DNA of 64,000 nucleotides, from positions 248,001-312,000 of the forward strand of contig NZ_PCDP01000001.1 of NCBI RefSeq assembly GCF_003240585.1, read 5' to 3'. The notes under the pieces were generated by a model, which was given only the letters and a program-made list of their open reading frames with translations, ran no database searches and was not told the DNA's origin. Both the position numbers and the translations under genes were made by a program. How positions within the stretch are numbered: position 1 is the stretch's first letter; each line of letters starts with the position of its first letter. Below, in pieces: positions 54,078-63,947 of the stretch. The stretch is from Arminella tubonensis. Lineage in GTDB: Bacteria; Pseudomonadota; Alphaproteobacteria; Rhizobiales; Rhizobiaceae.

Positions 54078-54524
54078 AGCCTTTTTCTCCCAGCGCCCTT
54101 CCTGGGTCTGCTGCCAGTAGGTCAGCGCGTGGCCTTCGCCTTTCAGCTTCTTCCATTGCGCCCGGGCGCCTTGCAACTGCTCCTCGTCGTAGCCGTCGAA
54201 CATGAAGACAATGCGGTCGTAGCCGTCGAGCGAGGCAGCCTCGGCGCCATCGACGAAAAAGCGGACCGTGGCGCCATTGGGGTTTTCGTCGGACAATGTT
54301 AGCAGGACCGGCTGGCGATCCGGCATGTCACCTTCATCGGTGCCGTGCGCCAGGAAGCTGTCCTCACGAAATGTCCAGAGATGCGCATCGAGCATATCGC
54401 GCCTTGCCGCATCTCGCGCCTGAACAGCAACCCGCCAGCCGCGCTCCACGCTTTTGTCGAGCAGCGGCGGCAGAGCGTCTTCCAGCTTCGATTCGGTCAG
54501 GTGATAGAAGAGAACCTCAGTCAC
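54075..54524 (-). CDS. holC: DNA polymerase III subunit chi
   Basis: 149 residues from GTG 54524 (MTEVLFYHLTESKLEDALPPLL); the ATG further upstream lies inside pepA and lacks homology. The chi protein bridges the clamp loader and SSB. Family segments: LLDKSVERGWRVAVQARD, LWTFREDSFLAHG, PVLLTL and IVFMFDGYD. The stop codon TAG is the terminus of the RIME-like repeat, so translation ends in repeat sequence. It lies 19 bp downstream of pepA, with which it is probably co-transcribed. Confidence 0.92.
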   Translation of the reverse strand: MTEVLFYHLTESKLEDALPPLLDKSVERGWRVAVQARDAARRDMLDAHLWTFREDSFLAHGTDEGDMPDRQPVLLTLSDENPNGATVRFFVDGAEAASLDGYDRIVFMFDGYDEEQLQGARAQWKKLKGEGHALTYWQQTQEGRWEKKA

Positions 54525-54543
54525 ATCGCTATCCGTATTCCGA

Positions 54544-56040
54544 TCACTGCTCGTAATTCGCACGGACCAGCTCGTCGAGCAGACGCACGCCGAAACCCGA
54601 GCCCCAGGACTGGTTGATCTCGTCCATCGTCGAGCCCATCGCCGTGGCCGCGATATCAAGATGCGCCCATGGCGTCTCCTGGACGAAGCGCTTCAGGAAC
54701 TGCGCCGCGGTCACGGATCCGGCGCTTCGCCCGCCGGTATTCTTCATGTCGGCAAACTTGCTGTCGATCAGCTTGTCGTAGTCTTTCCCAAGCGGCATGC
54801 GCCAGAGACGCTCATTGGTCGAGAGGCCGGCAGACAACAGCTGATTGGCAAGATTGTCGTCATTCGAGAACAGGCCGGCATACAGATTGCCCAGCGCCAC
54901 CACGATCGCGCCAGTCAGCGTTGCCAGATTGATCATGAACTGCGGCTTGAAGCGGTCGTTGGTGTACCAGAGGGCGTCGCCCAGAACTAGGCGGCCTTCG
55001 GCGTCGGTGTTGATGATCTCGATCGTCTGCCCGGACATCGAGGTGACGATGTCGCCGGGGCGTTGCGCATTGCCATCCGGCATGTTCTCGACCAGGCCGA
55101 TGACGCCGACCACATTGACCTTGGCGCTACGCGCGGCAAGCACGTGCATCAGGCCGGTGACCGCGGCAGCGCCGCCCATGTCGCCCTTCATGTCTTCCAT
55201 CCCTGCCCCAGGCTTGATGGAAATGCCGCCACTGTCGAAGACGACGCCCTTGCCGACGAAAGCGATCGGCTTGTCCTTGGACTTGCCTCCCTTCCACTGC
55301 ATGACAGCCAGGCGCGGCGGGCGAACGGAGCCCTGCGCGACACCGAGCAGCGCGCCCATGCCGAGCCGGCGCATTTCGCGTTCGGTCAGGATTTCCACCT
55401 CGACACCGAGCTTTTCGAGCTCCTTGGCCTTGGCCGCGAACTCCACGGGGCCAAGCACATTCGGCGGCTCGTTGACGAGGTCGCGGGCGATGTTGACACC
55501 TGCGGCAATCGCCTCGGAATCGGCAAACAGCTTCTTCGCCGCGGAGGCAGTTTCGGTAACGATCGTGACCTTGACCGGCTTCTGTCCGTTCACCTTGTCA
55601 TCGTCGTCATTTTTTTTGGTCTTGTAGGTATCGAAGCTATAGGCGCGCATCAGCATGCCGAGCGCAAAATCCGCGGCGGCCTTGCCGCCGGCCTCAACCC
55701 CGGGCACGTCCAGAAAGATTGCGACCTTGTCGACATTCTTGACGCGCGCAGCGGCGCTGCCGCCGAGCTTGAGCCAATCGTGAGAAGACAGCTCCTGATA
55801 CTTGCCGGTGCCGATGACGACGATGCGGTCAGCCGGCGAGCCTTCCGGCGCAACGATATCGAGTGAATTCAGTCCCTTCCCCTGATAACGGGCGACCCGC
55901 GCGGCCTTGGCAAAGATATTTGCAGGATCGGCGGTCGCCGCACCGGAGGGCAACTCTGCATCGATATCTTTAAGGAGAATAGCGAGGCCGCCGTTGAGCC
56001 GTGCCGATTTGGCAAAGGAAATCTCGAATTTCACTGACAT
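54544..56040 (-). CDS. pepA: Leucyl aminopeptidase (M17)
   Basis: Two-metal aminopeptidase, 498 residues from ATG 56040 ([15 protein letters not shown]). The metal/active-site segments are [33 protein letters not shown] and the signature [16 protein letters not shown]. The N-terminal macro-like domain covers about 1-160. Members form hexamers in the cytosol and sometimes bind DNA (cer-type recombination, carAB control); that role is not evident here. Upstream gene divergent is the PAP2 phosphatase, 14 bp from the pepA start, so their promoters overlap. Confidence 0.95.
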   Translation of the reverse strand: MSVKFEISFAKSARLNGGLAILLKDIDAELPSGAATADPANIFAKAARVARYQGKGLNSLDIVAPEGSPADRIVVIGTGKYQELSSHDWLKLGGSAAARVKNVDKVAIFLDVPGVEAGGKAAADFALGMLMRAYSFDTYKTKKNDDDDKVNGQKPVKVTIVTETASAAKKLFADSEAIAAGVNIARDLVNEPPNVLGPVEFAAKAKELEKLGVEVEILTEREMRRLGMGALLGVAQGSVRPPRLAVMQWKGGKSKDKPIAFVGKGVVFDSGGISIKPGAGMEDMKGDMGGAAAVTGLMHVLAARSAKVNVVGVIGLVENMPDGNAQRPGDIVTSMSGQTIEIINTDAEGRLVLGDALWYTNDRFKPQFMINLATLTGAIVVALGNLYAGLFSNDDNLANQLLSAGLSTNERLWRMPLGKDYDKLIDSKFADMKNTGGRSAGSVTAAQFLKRFVQETPWAHLDIAATAMGSTMDEINQSWGSGFGVRLLDELVRANYEQ

Positions 56041-56054
56041 GTCTACTCCGGTAA

Positions 56055-57023
56055 ATGCGCGTAGGTGCAATATCTTACCCCGCGATCATTCAGGGTTTCG
56101 AAAACGAATACAAGCTTGCGGCGAGCAATACCCGGAACAAACACGCAAGCCCCTTCAAATTCCTGTCATCGTTGGCTATGATAATGTTTTTAGCCAGCAC
56201 ACCTATTTCCGTGCATGTCGGCATATTTTCGTGGACCAGTGTTTTGATTATCGATTTTGACGCCGATGGACGCGGCACGTCTCGCACATTATTAAGGCCG
56301 CGTACCGCGGGCGATGTCTTCGTCATCCTGTTTTGCCTATGGTGGCTGCTGCTTGCCGTCTTCAGCGCCTTTCCGCAGATCGACCTCGCAGTTGCCCGGA
56401 TGTTTTTCCAACAGCAGCAATGCACGACGCTCGCGGCAACGCCGAAGATCTGCGGATATTTTCCCTACGGTGACGATCCCTATCTTCGCGCCCTGCGAGA
56501 AGCCCTGTTCCTGCTTCCCTATGTCGTCGCCGGGGCGATCTGCTGGATACTCTTCAATTGCCTGCAGCATCACGGCGCCACCTACAAAGCTGCAACAGCC
56601 CGCAATCTGAAGGTAGCGCTCGGCTCGCTGATCGTCGGACCTATCGTGCTCGTCAATTTTGGACTGAAGACATTTTCAGGCCGGCCGCGTCCGCGTCAAA
56701 CCGACCTGTTCGGAGGGATGCTCGATTTCGTGCACGCGGGATCGTTCGCTGGAAAATGCGTCACCAACTGCTCCTTCATCTCAGGCGAGGCTGCGTCAGC
56801 TGGATGGCTGTTCTGCCTGATTTTCATCATTCCGCAGCCGGCGCGCTCGGCGCTTGCCCTGCCGATCGTCGCTGTTTCCATCCTCACGCCCGCATTGAGG
56901 GTCGCATTCGGCGGGCACTATCTGTCGGATGCCGTGCTTGGCTGGCTTTCTTCCCTTGTCGTATGCGCCGGCCTTTTCGCTCTATCTCAAACGACACACA
57001 GCGAAAAAATTTCCAAAGTTTAA
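56055..57023 (+). CDS. PAP2-family membrane phosphatase, possible lipid A phosphatase
   Basis: Up to 322 residues; the start is uncertain. ATG 56055 lies 14 bp from pepA, while ATG 56178 begins nearer the hydrophobic part. Five or six membrane helices are visible. The PAP2 motifs are [10 protein letters not shown] (motif 1), SFISGEAAS (motif 2, with Glu where His is usual) and [15 protein letters not shown] (motif 3). The SGE variant recurs in rhizobial and Brucella PAP2 proteins as far as I recall. Sitting directly before lptF-lptG-lptD, it might remove a phosphate from lipid A or undecaprenyl pyrophosphate; this is inference. Confidence 0.82.
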   Translation: MRVGAISYPAIIQGFENEYKLAASNTRNKHASPFKFLSSLAMIMFLASTPISVHVGIFSWTSVLIIDFDADGRGTSRTLLRPRTAGDVFVILFCLWWLLLAVFSAFPQIDLAVARMFFQQQQCTTLAATPKICGYFPYGDDPYLRALREALFLLPYVVAGAICWILFNCLQHHGATYKAATARNLKVALGSLIVGPIVLVNFGLKTFSGRPRPRQTDLFGGMLDFVHAGSFAGKCVTNCSFISGEAASAGWLFCLIFIIPQPARSALALPIVAVSILTPALRVAFGGHYLSDAVLGWLSSLVVCAGLFALSQTTHSEKISKV

Positions 57024-57132
57024 CGAAATTTTCTCAAACGGGTTGTCGCAAAAAAATAACAATGAGCGTAGAGGAGGATGAAACCTCGCTGTCGCTTCGC
57101 GCTGCAGCAAGGCCTCGCATTCAAGGGCCGGC

Positions 57133-58308
57133 ATGAAGTTACTTGAGACATATATCCTTCGGCGTGTCGGCCTGATGTTTCTGGTGGCGCTGTTGCCGGT
57201 GCTTGCCATCATCTGGACCACCCAGGTGCTGCAGCGAATCAATCTCGTGACGGACAGCGGCCAGTCGATCGGCTCCTTCGCAAAGCTTGCCACACTTATC
57301 CTGCCGACCATCATTCCCATCGTGCTGCCGTTCGCCCTCGTCATCGGCATCACGCAGACGCTGACGGCTATGAACAACGATTCGGAGCTGACCGTCATGG
57401 AAGCGGCCGGCGCCAACCGAAGCGTCATCTTCCGGCCGATCATGCTGCTTGCCATCGGCATCAGCCTGTTCTCCTTCATCGTCGACAACGCCGTGGAACC
57501 GAAAGCTCGCGTCGTTGCCCGCCAGATGGTGGCGGAAGCCTATGCCGACCTTCTGTCGACGGTTATCGAGGAAAAGAATTTCCGGCGAATCGAGGACGGC
57601 CTCTACGTGCAGATATCGCAGCGGCTTTCCGGACGAATCCTGAAGGGCCTGTTCGTCGCCGATTCGCGCGATCCCGCGTTTGACCTTCTTTACTATGCCA
57701 AGGAAGGTGCCGTGGATCCGAGCGGCACGTCGCTATTGATGCGGGATGGCGAAGTTCACCGCAAGACGGCCGATGGCAATGTCTCGGTGATCAAGTTCGA
57801 CTCCTATTCCTTCGATCTCTCTGACCTGACCCAGAGCCGTGGGCAGGCGACGCTTCGCTCAGGCGACCGGGATCTGGGCTTTCTTCTCAATCCCGATCCG
57901 AACGACGCGGACTACAAGGCAAAGCCGGCCGGCTATAGGGCAGAGCTGCATCGCCGCCTGACCGAATGGGCGCTGCCGGCCATTTTCGCACTGTTTTCAC
58001 TGGTCATTGCCGGCGATGCGCGATCGCACCGCGAAGCCCGCCTGCATCCCATGGTCTCGGCGCTGACGCTGGCATTCGCCCTTCGCTGGGCGGATTTCTA
58101 TGCCGCCAACCAGATCGAGAACAATCCGAATTTCATCGGTGTTCTCTACGGGCTTAATATCGGCGCGATCATCATCGCCGTGATCCTGCTCGTTCGCACC
58201 AAGAAGCGAGCCATGCCGATAACGATCCGTACTCGCGTCAGCGGAATTTGGCTGAGGCTTCAGGCGTTCTTTGCCGCACGGGGCAGTTCGACCGGAGGCG
58301 GCGCATGA
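57133..58308 (+). CDS. lptF: LPS export ABC transporter permease LptF
   Basis: 391-residue inner-membrane permease of the LptB2FG complex that extracts LPS. YjgP/YjgQ-type: N-terminal helices (LETYILRRVGLMFLVALLPVLAIIW, LATLILPTIIPIVLPFALVIGITQTL), a large periplasmic jellyroll (about 150-280), then three C-terminal helices. Family segments MNNDSELTVMEAAGANRS and EPKARVVARQMV are conserved. ATG 57133; the upstream gap holds an A/T-rich promoter region. The stop overlaps the lptG ATG by 4 nt. Confidence 0.95.
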   Translation: MKLLETYILRRVGLMFLVALLPVLAIIWTTQVLQRINLVTDSGQSIGSFAKLATLILPTIIPIVLPFALVIGITQTLTAMNNDSELTVMEAAGANRSVIFRPIMLLAIGISLFSFIVDNAVEPKARVVARQMVAEAYADLLSTVIEEKNFRRIEDGLYVQISQRLSGRILKGLFVADSRDPAFDLLYYAKEGAVDPSGTSLLMRDGEVHRKTADGNVSVIKFDSYSFDLSDLTQSRGQATLRSGDRDLGFLLNPDPNDADYKAKPAGYRAELHRRLTEWALPAIFALFSLVIAGDARSHREARLHPMVSALTLAFALRWADFYAANQIENNPNFIGVLYGLNIGAIIIAVILLVRTKKRAMPITIRTRVSGIWLRLQAFFAARGSSTGGGA

Positions 58309-59390
58309 TTTTCGGTACGCTCGGTCGTTATTTCTTCGTGCGCTACATGGTCACCACCTTCTGGTTCTTCCTGGGCGTGATCTCGATCGTCTTCCTCGTC
58401 GACTTCAGCGAAACCGCCGGTCGGCTTGCCGGTCTTCCAGGATATTCGGTGAGCGTCGGCCTGCTGATGACCGCGGTGAGGCTGCCGTTGATCATTCAGC
58501 AGACGGTACCGTTCATTGCGCTGTTTGTCGGCATGACGGTTCTGATCGCCCTCAACAGGCGATACGAGCTGGTGATCGCGCGCGCAGCCGGCATCTCCGT
58601 CTGGCAGTTCATGACCCCCTTCGTGGTCGGTGCCATCCTGATCGGCCTCCTGACGATGCTGGCGCTCAATCCCGTGGCTGCCTGGGGGCAGAGGCAATCG
58701 GAAGCGATGGAAGGCGACCTGCGCGGCGACCCGTCCTACCGCAATACGCTGACGGTCCCATGGCTACGCCAGATCAGCGGCAGGGACGACGTCATCATCG
58801 GCGCCAAGGCATTTACCGAGAATGGAATGTTGCTGACAAACCCGGTGTTTATCCACTTCGATTCCCACAACGACATCGTGCTCCGGCAGGATGCCGCATC
58901 GGCTAAGTTGGAAGATGGTTACTGGTTGCTTAAGACTGTTGTCGAGCGCCGGCCTGGCGAAATCCCGACGCACCTGGGCTCGGTACAGGTGCGCACCAAT
59001 CTGAAACAGGATTTCGTTGCGCAGCGTTTGACGCAGCCTGAAACCATTGCTTTTTATGATCTTTCTAATCGAATAGCGATTGCAAAGTCTTTCGGTATCT
59101 CAACCAAGGCGTTAGAGACGCAATTTAACTCGTTGCTGTCGCAGCCATTGCTCCTGGTAGCAATGACTCTCATCGCGGCAACCGTGTCCCTAAAATTCAG
59201 TAGATTCAACCAATCGCGCTCCGTGATTCTGGGTGGAATCCTCTCAGGCTTCGTGCTTTATGTTGTCACCGTGCTTGTAAAAGCATTCGGAAGCAGCGGA
59301 GTGGTTCCCCCCTTTGTGGCGACCTGGATTCCAGTGATCGTCGCCTTGGCAATCGGAGCGACGATCCTGCTTCATCAGGAGGACGGCTAG
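58305..59390 (+). CDS. lptG: LPS export ABC transporter permease LptG
   Basis: Partner permease of LptF, 361 residues from ATG 58305. Topology as for LptF: LGRYFFVRYMVTTFWFFLGVISIVFLVDFSE at the start, LIALNRRYELVIARAAGISVWQF as the cytoplasmic ATPase-coupling segment, a periplasmic jellyroll, and C-terminal helices ending TIIL/TILL. Overlaps lptF by 4 nt and lptD by 1 nt (TAG/GTG), so LptF, LptG and LptD should be made in a fixed ratio. Confidence 0.95.
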   Translation: MIFGTLGRYFFVRYMVTTFWFFLGVISIVFLVDFSETAGRLAGLPGYSVSVGLLMTAVRLPLIIQQTVPFIALFVGMTVLIALNRRYELVIARAAGISVWQFMTPFVVGAILIGLLTMLALNPVAAWGQRQSEAMEGDLRGDPSYRNTLTVPWLRQISGRDDVIIGAKAFTENGMLLTNPVFIHFDSHNDIVLRQDAASAKLEDGYWLLKTVVERRPGEIPTHLGSVQVRTNLKQDFVAQRLTQPETIAFYDLSNRIAIAKSFGISTKALETQFNSLLSQPLLLVAMTLIAATVSLKFSRFNQSRSVILGGILSGFVLYVVTVLVKAFGSSGVVPPFVATWIPVIVALAIGATILLHQEDG

Positions 59391-61750
59391 TGGCGGTATC
59401 GAACCGCAAACCTATCAGGAAACTTATGGCTGCCCTGCTTACGGGCGCGGCTCTGAGTGCGTATGTCGTGAGCAGTCCTGCCGTCGTATACGGCCAGGAC
59501 AGCACACCCGTGAAATCGATGAACGTCAAGGTGCCGGCAGATGCCAAGCTTGTTCTTTCGTCAAACGAGCTGATCTACAATAGGGACGACCAGACCGTTA
59601 CCGCCAAGGGTGCGGTGCAGATCAACTATGGCGGCTACAAGCTTGTAGCCCAACGTGTTGAATATAATCAAAAAACCGGCCGGATGACGGCAACCGGCAA
59701 TATCGAGCTGGTCAGCCCCGACGGTAATCGCATGTATGGTGACAACATGGATGTCACCGACAATTTCTCCGATGGCTTCGTCAATGCGATGCGCATCGAA
59801 ATGCCTGACAATACCCGTCTGGCCGCCCAGAAGGGCGAGCGCGTCGGAGGCACGCAGATCGTCCTGACCAAGGGCATCTACACCGCCTGCCTGCCTTGTA
59901 CCCAGGTTGGCAAGGCGCCGCTGTGGCAGGTCAAGGCACAGCGCGTCGTGCAGGACGGAGTGACACACACCGTCCGGCTCGAGCATGCAAGATTCGAACT
60001 GTTCGGGCAGCCGATCGCCTACATCCCGTGGATGGTCGTTCCCGACAATACGGTGAAGCGGAAATCCGGCTTCCTGTTCCCGAGCTTCAGCGTATCCGAG
60101 AATCTCGGCTTCGGCGTCAAGGTTCCGTATTACTACGTCATCTCGCCGAGCATGGACGCGACGGTGAGCGCGACCGAATATACGACCCAGGGCTTCCTGC
60201 TCGAGGGCGAATTCCGTCAGCGCCTTGAAAACGGTACATATACGATCCGCGCCGCCGGTATCGACCAGAACAAGCCAGATGCGTTTACCGCAAATACCAG
60301 TGACGCCGAGGCAACGACGCGTGGCATGATCGCCTCGAAAGGCGATTTCCAGATCAATCCACGCTGGTCCTTTGGTTGGGACGTGATGGCGCAGAGCGAC
60401 AACAACTTCGCCCGCACCTACAGTCTTGAGGGTCTCAGCCAGAGCACCCACACCAACGACATCTATTTGACCGGGATCGGCGAGCGCAACTACTTCGATA
60501 TGCGTGCTTTCTATTACCAAGAGCAGAACGCCGATAACAACAGCGTCGCGCAAAAGCAGCAGGCAATCGTCTATCCGGTTATCGACTATCACTATGTCGA
60601 TCCGAAACCTGTCGCCGGCGGCGAGCTCTCCGCGAACTTGAACTTCACCAACCTCAGCCGCAATACGGCCTCTGCACTGGATCTCAGCTCACTTACCAGC
60701 AAGGATCGTTTCCTCGGGCTCAAAGGCGACACGAGCCGGCTGAGCGCCGAACTCCAATGGCAGCGCACCTTTACAACGGAACAAGGCCTGCTGTTCACGC
60801 CGCTTCTGGCTGCGCGTGGCGACGCCTTTGGCCTAGGCATGGACTCGCCGAGTACCCTCGGTTCGGCCTTCAGCTATGACGGTAATTACGACGACAACAG
60901 CACCGCCACGCGCGGACTGCTCACGGCAGGGTTCGAAGCCAAATATCCGATCCTGGTCTCGACAAGCAACAGCACGCATGTCTTCGAACCGATCGCACAG
61001 TTCTACGCGCGGAACGACGAACAGCTTGCCGGTCGTCTGCCGAACGAGGATGCGCAGAGCTTCGTCTTCGATGCGAGCAATCTGTTCAGCCGAGACAAGT
61101 TTTCCGGCTACGACCGTGAGGAAGGCGGCACACGCGCCAATGTCGGCATGCGGTATACCGGCAGCTTCGACAGCGGCTATCAGATCCAGAGCATCTTCGG
61201 CCAATCCTACCAAGTGGCTGGCAAGAACTCGTTCGCCAGCGACGACCTCGTCAATGCCGGCGCCGAATCAGGCCTTGAGGACAGCGTCTCCGACTACGTC
61301 ACCATGGCAAGCCTGACCACACCGCAAGGTATCTCGCTGACGGGATCCTACCGCCTCGACCATAAAGACTTCGATTTCAATCGCGGCGACACGACACTTG
61401 GTTATTCGAACCCGGATTTCCAGACATCGGTGACCTACACCCATATCAAGGCGCAGCCGGAATATGGCTTCACGACGGATCAGGACGAAATCCAGACCCG
61501 TGCGCAGGTCAACTTCAAGGATTATTGGGCTGTGTTCGGCACGGTCAGCTATGACTTGAACAACAACAACGTCACGCGGCGCGGTATCGGCATGTCCTAT
61601 TCGGACGAATGCACGGTCTTCAGCATCGCATGGCTTTCGAAGAGCGACACCGCCAACCAGACGGCCAGCGACTGGACGATCGGCGCGCGCCTGACATTCC
61701 GCACGCTCGGTGACGTCAACATCGGCAATGTCGGCGACACGACGTTCTGA
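59390..61750 (+). CDS. lptD: LPS-assembly outer-membrane protein LptD
   Basis: 786-residue translocon that inserts LPS into the outer leaflet with LptE. It starts at GTG 59390, overlapping lptG. A signal peptide of about 36 residues precedes an OstA/LptA-like periplasmic jellyroll (about 45-160, LSSNELIYNRDDQTVTAKGAVQINYGG). A 26-strand barrel (about 210-786) has alternating aromatic strands and conserved blocks (VPYYYVISPSMDATVSATEY, DFQINPRWSFGWDVMAQSD). It ends GDTTF, a barrel-type terminal Phe. A stable hairpin follows the stop codon. Confidence 0.96.
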   Translation: MAVSNRKPIRKLMAALLTGAALSAYVVSSPAVVYGQDSTPVKSMNVKVPADAKLVLSSNELIYNRDDQTVTAKGAVQINYGGYKLVAQRVEYNQKTGRMTATGNIELVSPDGNRMYGDNMDVTDNFSDGFVNAMRIEMPDNTRLAAQKGERVGGTQIVLTKGIYTACLPCTQVGKAPLWQVKAQRVVQDGVTHTVRLEHARFELFGQPIAYIPWMVVPDNTVKRKSGFLFPSFSVSENLGFGVKVPYYYVISPSMDATVSATEYTTQGFLLEGEFRQRLENGTYTIRAAGIDQNKPDAFTANTSDAEATTRGMIASKGDFQINPRWSFGWDVMAQSDNNFARTYSLEGLSQSTHTNDIYLTGIGERNYFDMRAFYYQEQNADNNSVAQKQQAIVYPVIDYHYVDPKPVAGGELSANLNFTNLSRNTASALDLSSLTSKDRFLGLKGDTSRLSAELQWQRTFTTEQGLLFTPLLAARGDAFGLGMDSPSTLGSAFSYDGNYDDNSTATRGLLTAGFEAKYPILVSTSNSTHVFEPIAQFYARNDEQLAGRLPNEDAQSFVFDASNLFSRDKFSGYDREEGGTRANVGMRYTGSFDSGYQIQSIFGQSYQVAGKNSFASDDLVNAGAESGLEDSVSDYVTMASLTTPQGISLTGSYRLDHKDFDFNRGDTTLGYSNPDFQTSVTYTHIKAQPEYGFTTDQDEIQTRAQVNFKDYWAVFGTVSYDLNNNNVTRRGIGMSYSDECTVFSIAWLSKSDTANQTASDWTIGARLTFRTLGDVNIGNVGDTTF

Positions 61751-61761
61751 GATCGAGAACA

Positions 61762-61796
61762 ATAGTCGATCGGGCATTTTCGACCCGATCGACTAT
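61762..61796 (+). terminator. 13-bp perfect hairpin between lptD and surA-like gene
   Basis: ATAGTCGATCGGG (61762-61774) pairs perfectly with CCCGATCGACTAT (61784-61796) around a 9-nt loop. It begins 12 bp after the lptD stop, but the following bases (GTCATCCCC) contain no T-run. It may reduce read-through into surA, stabilise the upstream mRNA end, or serve as an RNase site. A 219-bp gap here breaks the otherwise tightly overlapping operon. Confidence 0.55.
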
Positions 61797-61969
61797 GTCA
61801 TCCCCTTGCAGAAGCCCCAAACCCTCCCAAAACGCTGTCATTGTTTCGCCGCAAGGATTGTGCAATTCCACATGCTTGCTGTAGACGTATGGCACAAAAA
61901 ATCGCCTGCATCGTGCAGGGGCATCAGGAATGCCATTGCGCGAGACAAGACCTTTCGGAGGAGTTGTTG

Positions 61970-62911
61970 ATGTTTTCTATAAGGACACCGATGCGCGCGG
62001 TCGTGCTCGGCGCAATCGCGTTGACAATGGCAACTTTTGTCGGGCCGCAGGTCGGCGCGGCGCTGGCGGACACCGGCGTGAAGGTGATCGTCGACGGCAA
62101 CATCATCACCAGCGGCGATATCGCCAAACGCACCAACTTCCTGAAGTTGCAGCATCAAAAGGGTGAGCTGAACAAGACCGCTCAAGAGCAGCTCGTCAAC
62201 GAAACGCTGAAGCGCGCGGAAATCAGTCGCGTACGCATGTCGGTGACGACGCAGGAGGTCGATGCGGCCTTTGCGCGTTTTGCCAGCAGCAACAAGATGA
62301 CCACCGCGCAGCTGAGCCAGGTGCTCGACAAGACAGGCGTCGGCGTCGAGCACTTCAAGAGCTACATCGCTGTGTCCATGAGCTGGCCCCGCGTCGTCAA
62401 TGCCCGCTACGGTTCCAACCGCATGTCCAATGACGATCTCGTCAAGCGCATGACGGAAGAAAAGACCAAGCCGGTGACGACGGAGTATTTTCTCAAGCAG
62501 ATCATTTTCGTCATTCCAGCCGCCAAGAAGGGCGCCATCACCGGCAAGCGTAAGGCCGAGGCGGAAGCGTCACGCTCGAAGTTCCCCGGTTGCGACCAGG
62601 CCAAGGTCTTTGCGGCGACAATGCACGATGTTTCAGTGCGTGATCTTGGACGCGTCCTTGCGCCCAATCTTCCGGAAGCGTGGAAGCCTCTCGTAGAAAA
62701 GGCGAACGGCAATACGACGGCTTCGCAGGTCACCGACCAGGGCGTCGAATATCTCGCCATTTGCTCGCAACGCCAGGTCAGCGACGACGTCGCAGCCGCT
62801 GCCGTGTTCCGTGCGGAGGATCTTGGCAAGAAGGGCGAAGAGCAGGTCAGCGCCAACGACAAGAAATATCTCGACGAGCTGCGTTCAAAGGCGCAGATCG
62901 TCTACCGTTGA
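61970..62911 (+). CDS. SurA-like periplasmic chaperone/peptidyl-prolyl isomerase
   Basis: 313 residues from ATG 61970, with GGAGGAG upstream. The signal peptide ends near GAALA. The SurA_N-type helical region ([52 protein letters not shown]) is clear. The C-terminal part has a parvulin-like domain in weak form ([20 protein letters not shown], then [23 protein letters not shown]). It may keep chaperone but limited isomerase function. Location between lptD and pdxA equals surA in other proteobacteria. Confidence 0.88.
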   Translation: MFSIRTPMRAVVLGAIALTMATFVGPQVGAALADTGVKVIVDGNIITSGDIAKRTNFLKLQHQKGELNKTAQEQLVNETLKRAEISRVRMSVTTQEVDAAFARFASSNKMTTAQLSQVLDKTGVGVEHFKSYIAVSMSWPRVVNARYGSNRMSNDDLVKRMTEEKTKPVTTEYFLKQIIFVIPAAKKGAITGKRKAEAEASRSKFPGCDQAKVFAATMHDVSVRDLGRVLAPNLPEAWKPLVEKANGNTTASQVTDQGVEYLAICSQRQVSDDVAAAAVFRAEDLGKKGEEQVSANDKKYLDELRSKAQIVYR

Positions 62912-62921
62912 TCCAGTAGCG

Positions 62922-63947
62922 ATGCCCTCCCTTTTCTCCCGACCCCTTGTCCTGACACAGGGCGACCCTGCGGGCATTGGCCCGGACATCACGCTCGTCG
63001 CCTGGACGCGCCGCCGGGAGCTCGGCCTGCCACCTTTCCTGTTTGTCGGTGACCCCGAAGTTCTAGCCGTGCGGGCTCGCCAGCTGGGTCTCACTGTTCC
63101 GCTTCGCCAGGCCGATGCAGCGAATGCCTGTGACGCCTTTGCCGAGGCGCTGCCCGTACTTGCGGTTCCGGCCGGCGTCGACGTGGTTGCCGGTGAACCG
63201 CATGTTGCGACCGCCCGCGGTACGATCGCTGCGATCGAAACCGCGGTGTCGCTCAGCATCAACGGCGAAGCGCTCGGGGTGGTTACCAACCCGATCGCCA
63301 AATCGGTTCTCTACGAGGCCGGCTTCGGCTTTCCCGGCCATACCGAATTCCTTGCGGATCTCGCAAGCCGCGCCACCGGGAGGCCGGTCACTCCGGTGAT
63401 GATGCTGGCCGGGCCGAAGTTGCGGGCAATTCCCGTGACTATCCACATCCCACTGAAGGACGTGCCGAAGGCGTTGACCGTCGAGCTGATCATCGCCACC
63501 TGCCGCATCACCGCTGCAGATCTGCGAACCAGGTTCGGCATCGATCAGCCGCGGCTGGCGGTTGCGGGCCTGAACCCGCACGCGGGCGAGAATGGCGCGA
63601 TGGGCAGGGAGGATGCCGATATCATTGCTCCGGCGATACAAGTGCTACGGGCCGAGGGCATCGATGCATTCGGTCCCCTGCCCGCCGATACGATGTTTCA
63701 CGACGATGCCCGCAAGCGCTACGATGTGGCGATCTGCATGTACCACGACCAGGCGCTGATCCCTGCCAAGGCACTCGGCTTCGACGACTCGGTCAACGTG
63801 ACCCTGGGCCTTCCCTTCGTGCGGACCTCGCCCGACCATGGCACGGCCTTCGGCATCGCCGGCAAGGGCATCGCCAAGGAACAGAGCCTCGTCGCGTCGC
63901 TGAAGCTCGCAGCCGAGATAAGCCGCACGATTGGAAGCCGTCGCTGA
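62922..63947 (+). CDS. pdxA: 4-hydroxythreonine-4-phosphate dehydrogenase
   Basis: Oxidises 4-phosphohydroxy-L-threonine in pyridoxal 5'-phosphate synthesis. 341 residues from ATG 62922. Features: [43 protein letters not shown] with the metal-binding His, [19 protein letters not shown], and [42 protein letters not shown]. Eleven base pairs after the surA-like gene; overlaps rsmA by 1 nt. Conserved surA-pdxA-rsmA order. Confidence 0.96.
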   Translation: MPSLFSRPLVLTQGDPAGIGPDITLVAWTRRRELGLPPFLFVGDPEVLAVRARQLGLTVPLRQADAANACDAFAEALPVLAVPAGVDVVAGEPHVATARGTIAAIETAVSLSINGEALGVVTNPIAKSVLYEAGFGFPGHTEFLADLASRATGRPVTPVMMLAGPKLRAIPVTIHIPLKDVPKALTVELIIATCRITAADLRTRFGIDQPRLAVAGLNPHAGENGAMGREDADIIAPAIQVLRAEGIDAFGPLPADTMFHDDARKRYDVAICMYHDQALIPAKALGFDDSVNVTLGLPFVRTSPDHGTAFGIAGKGIAKEQSLVASLKLAAEISRTIGSRR

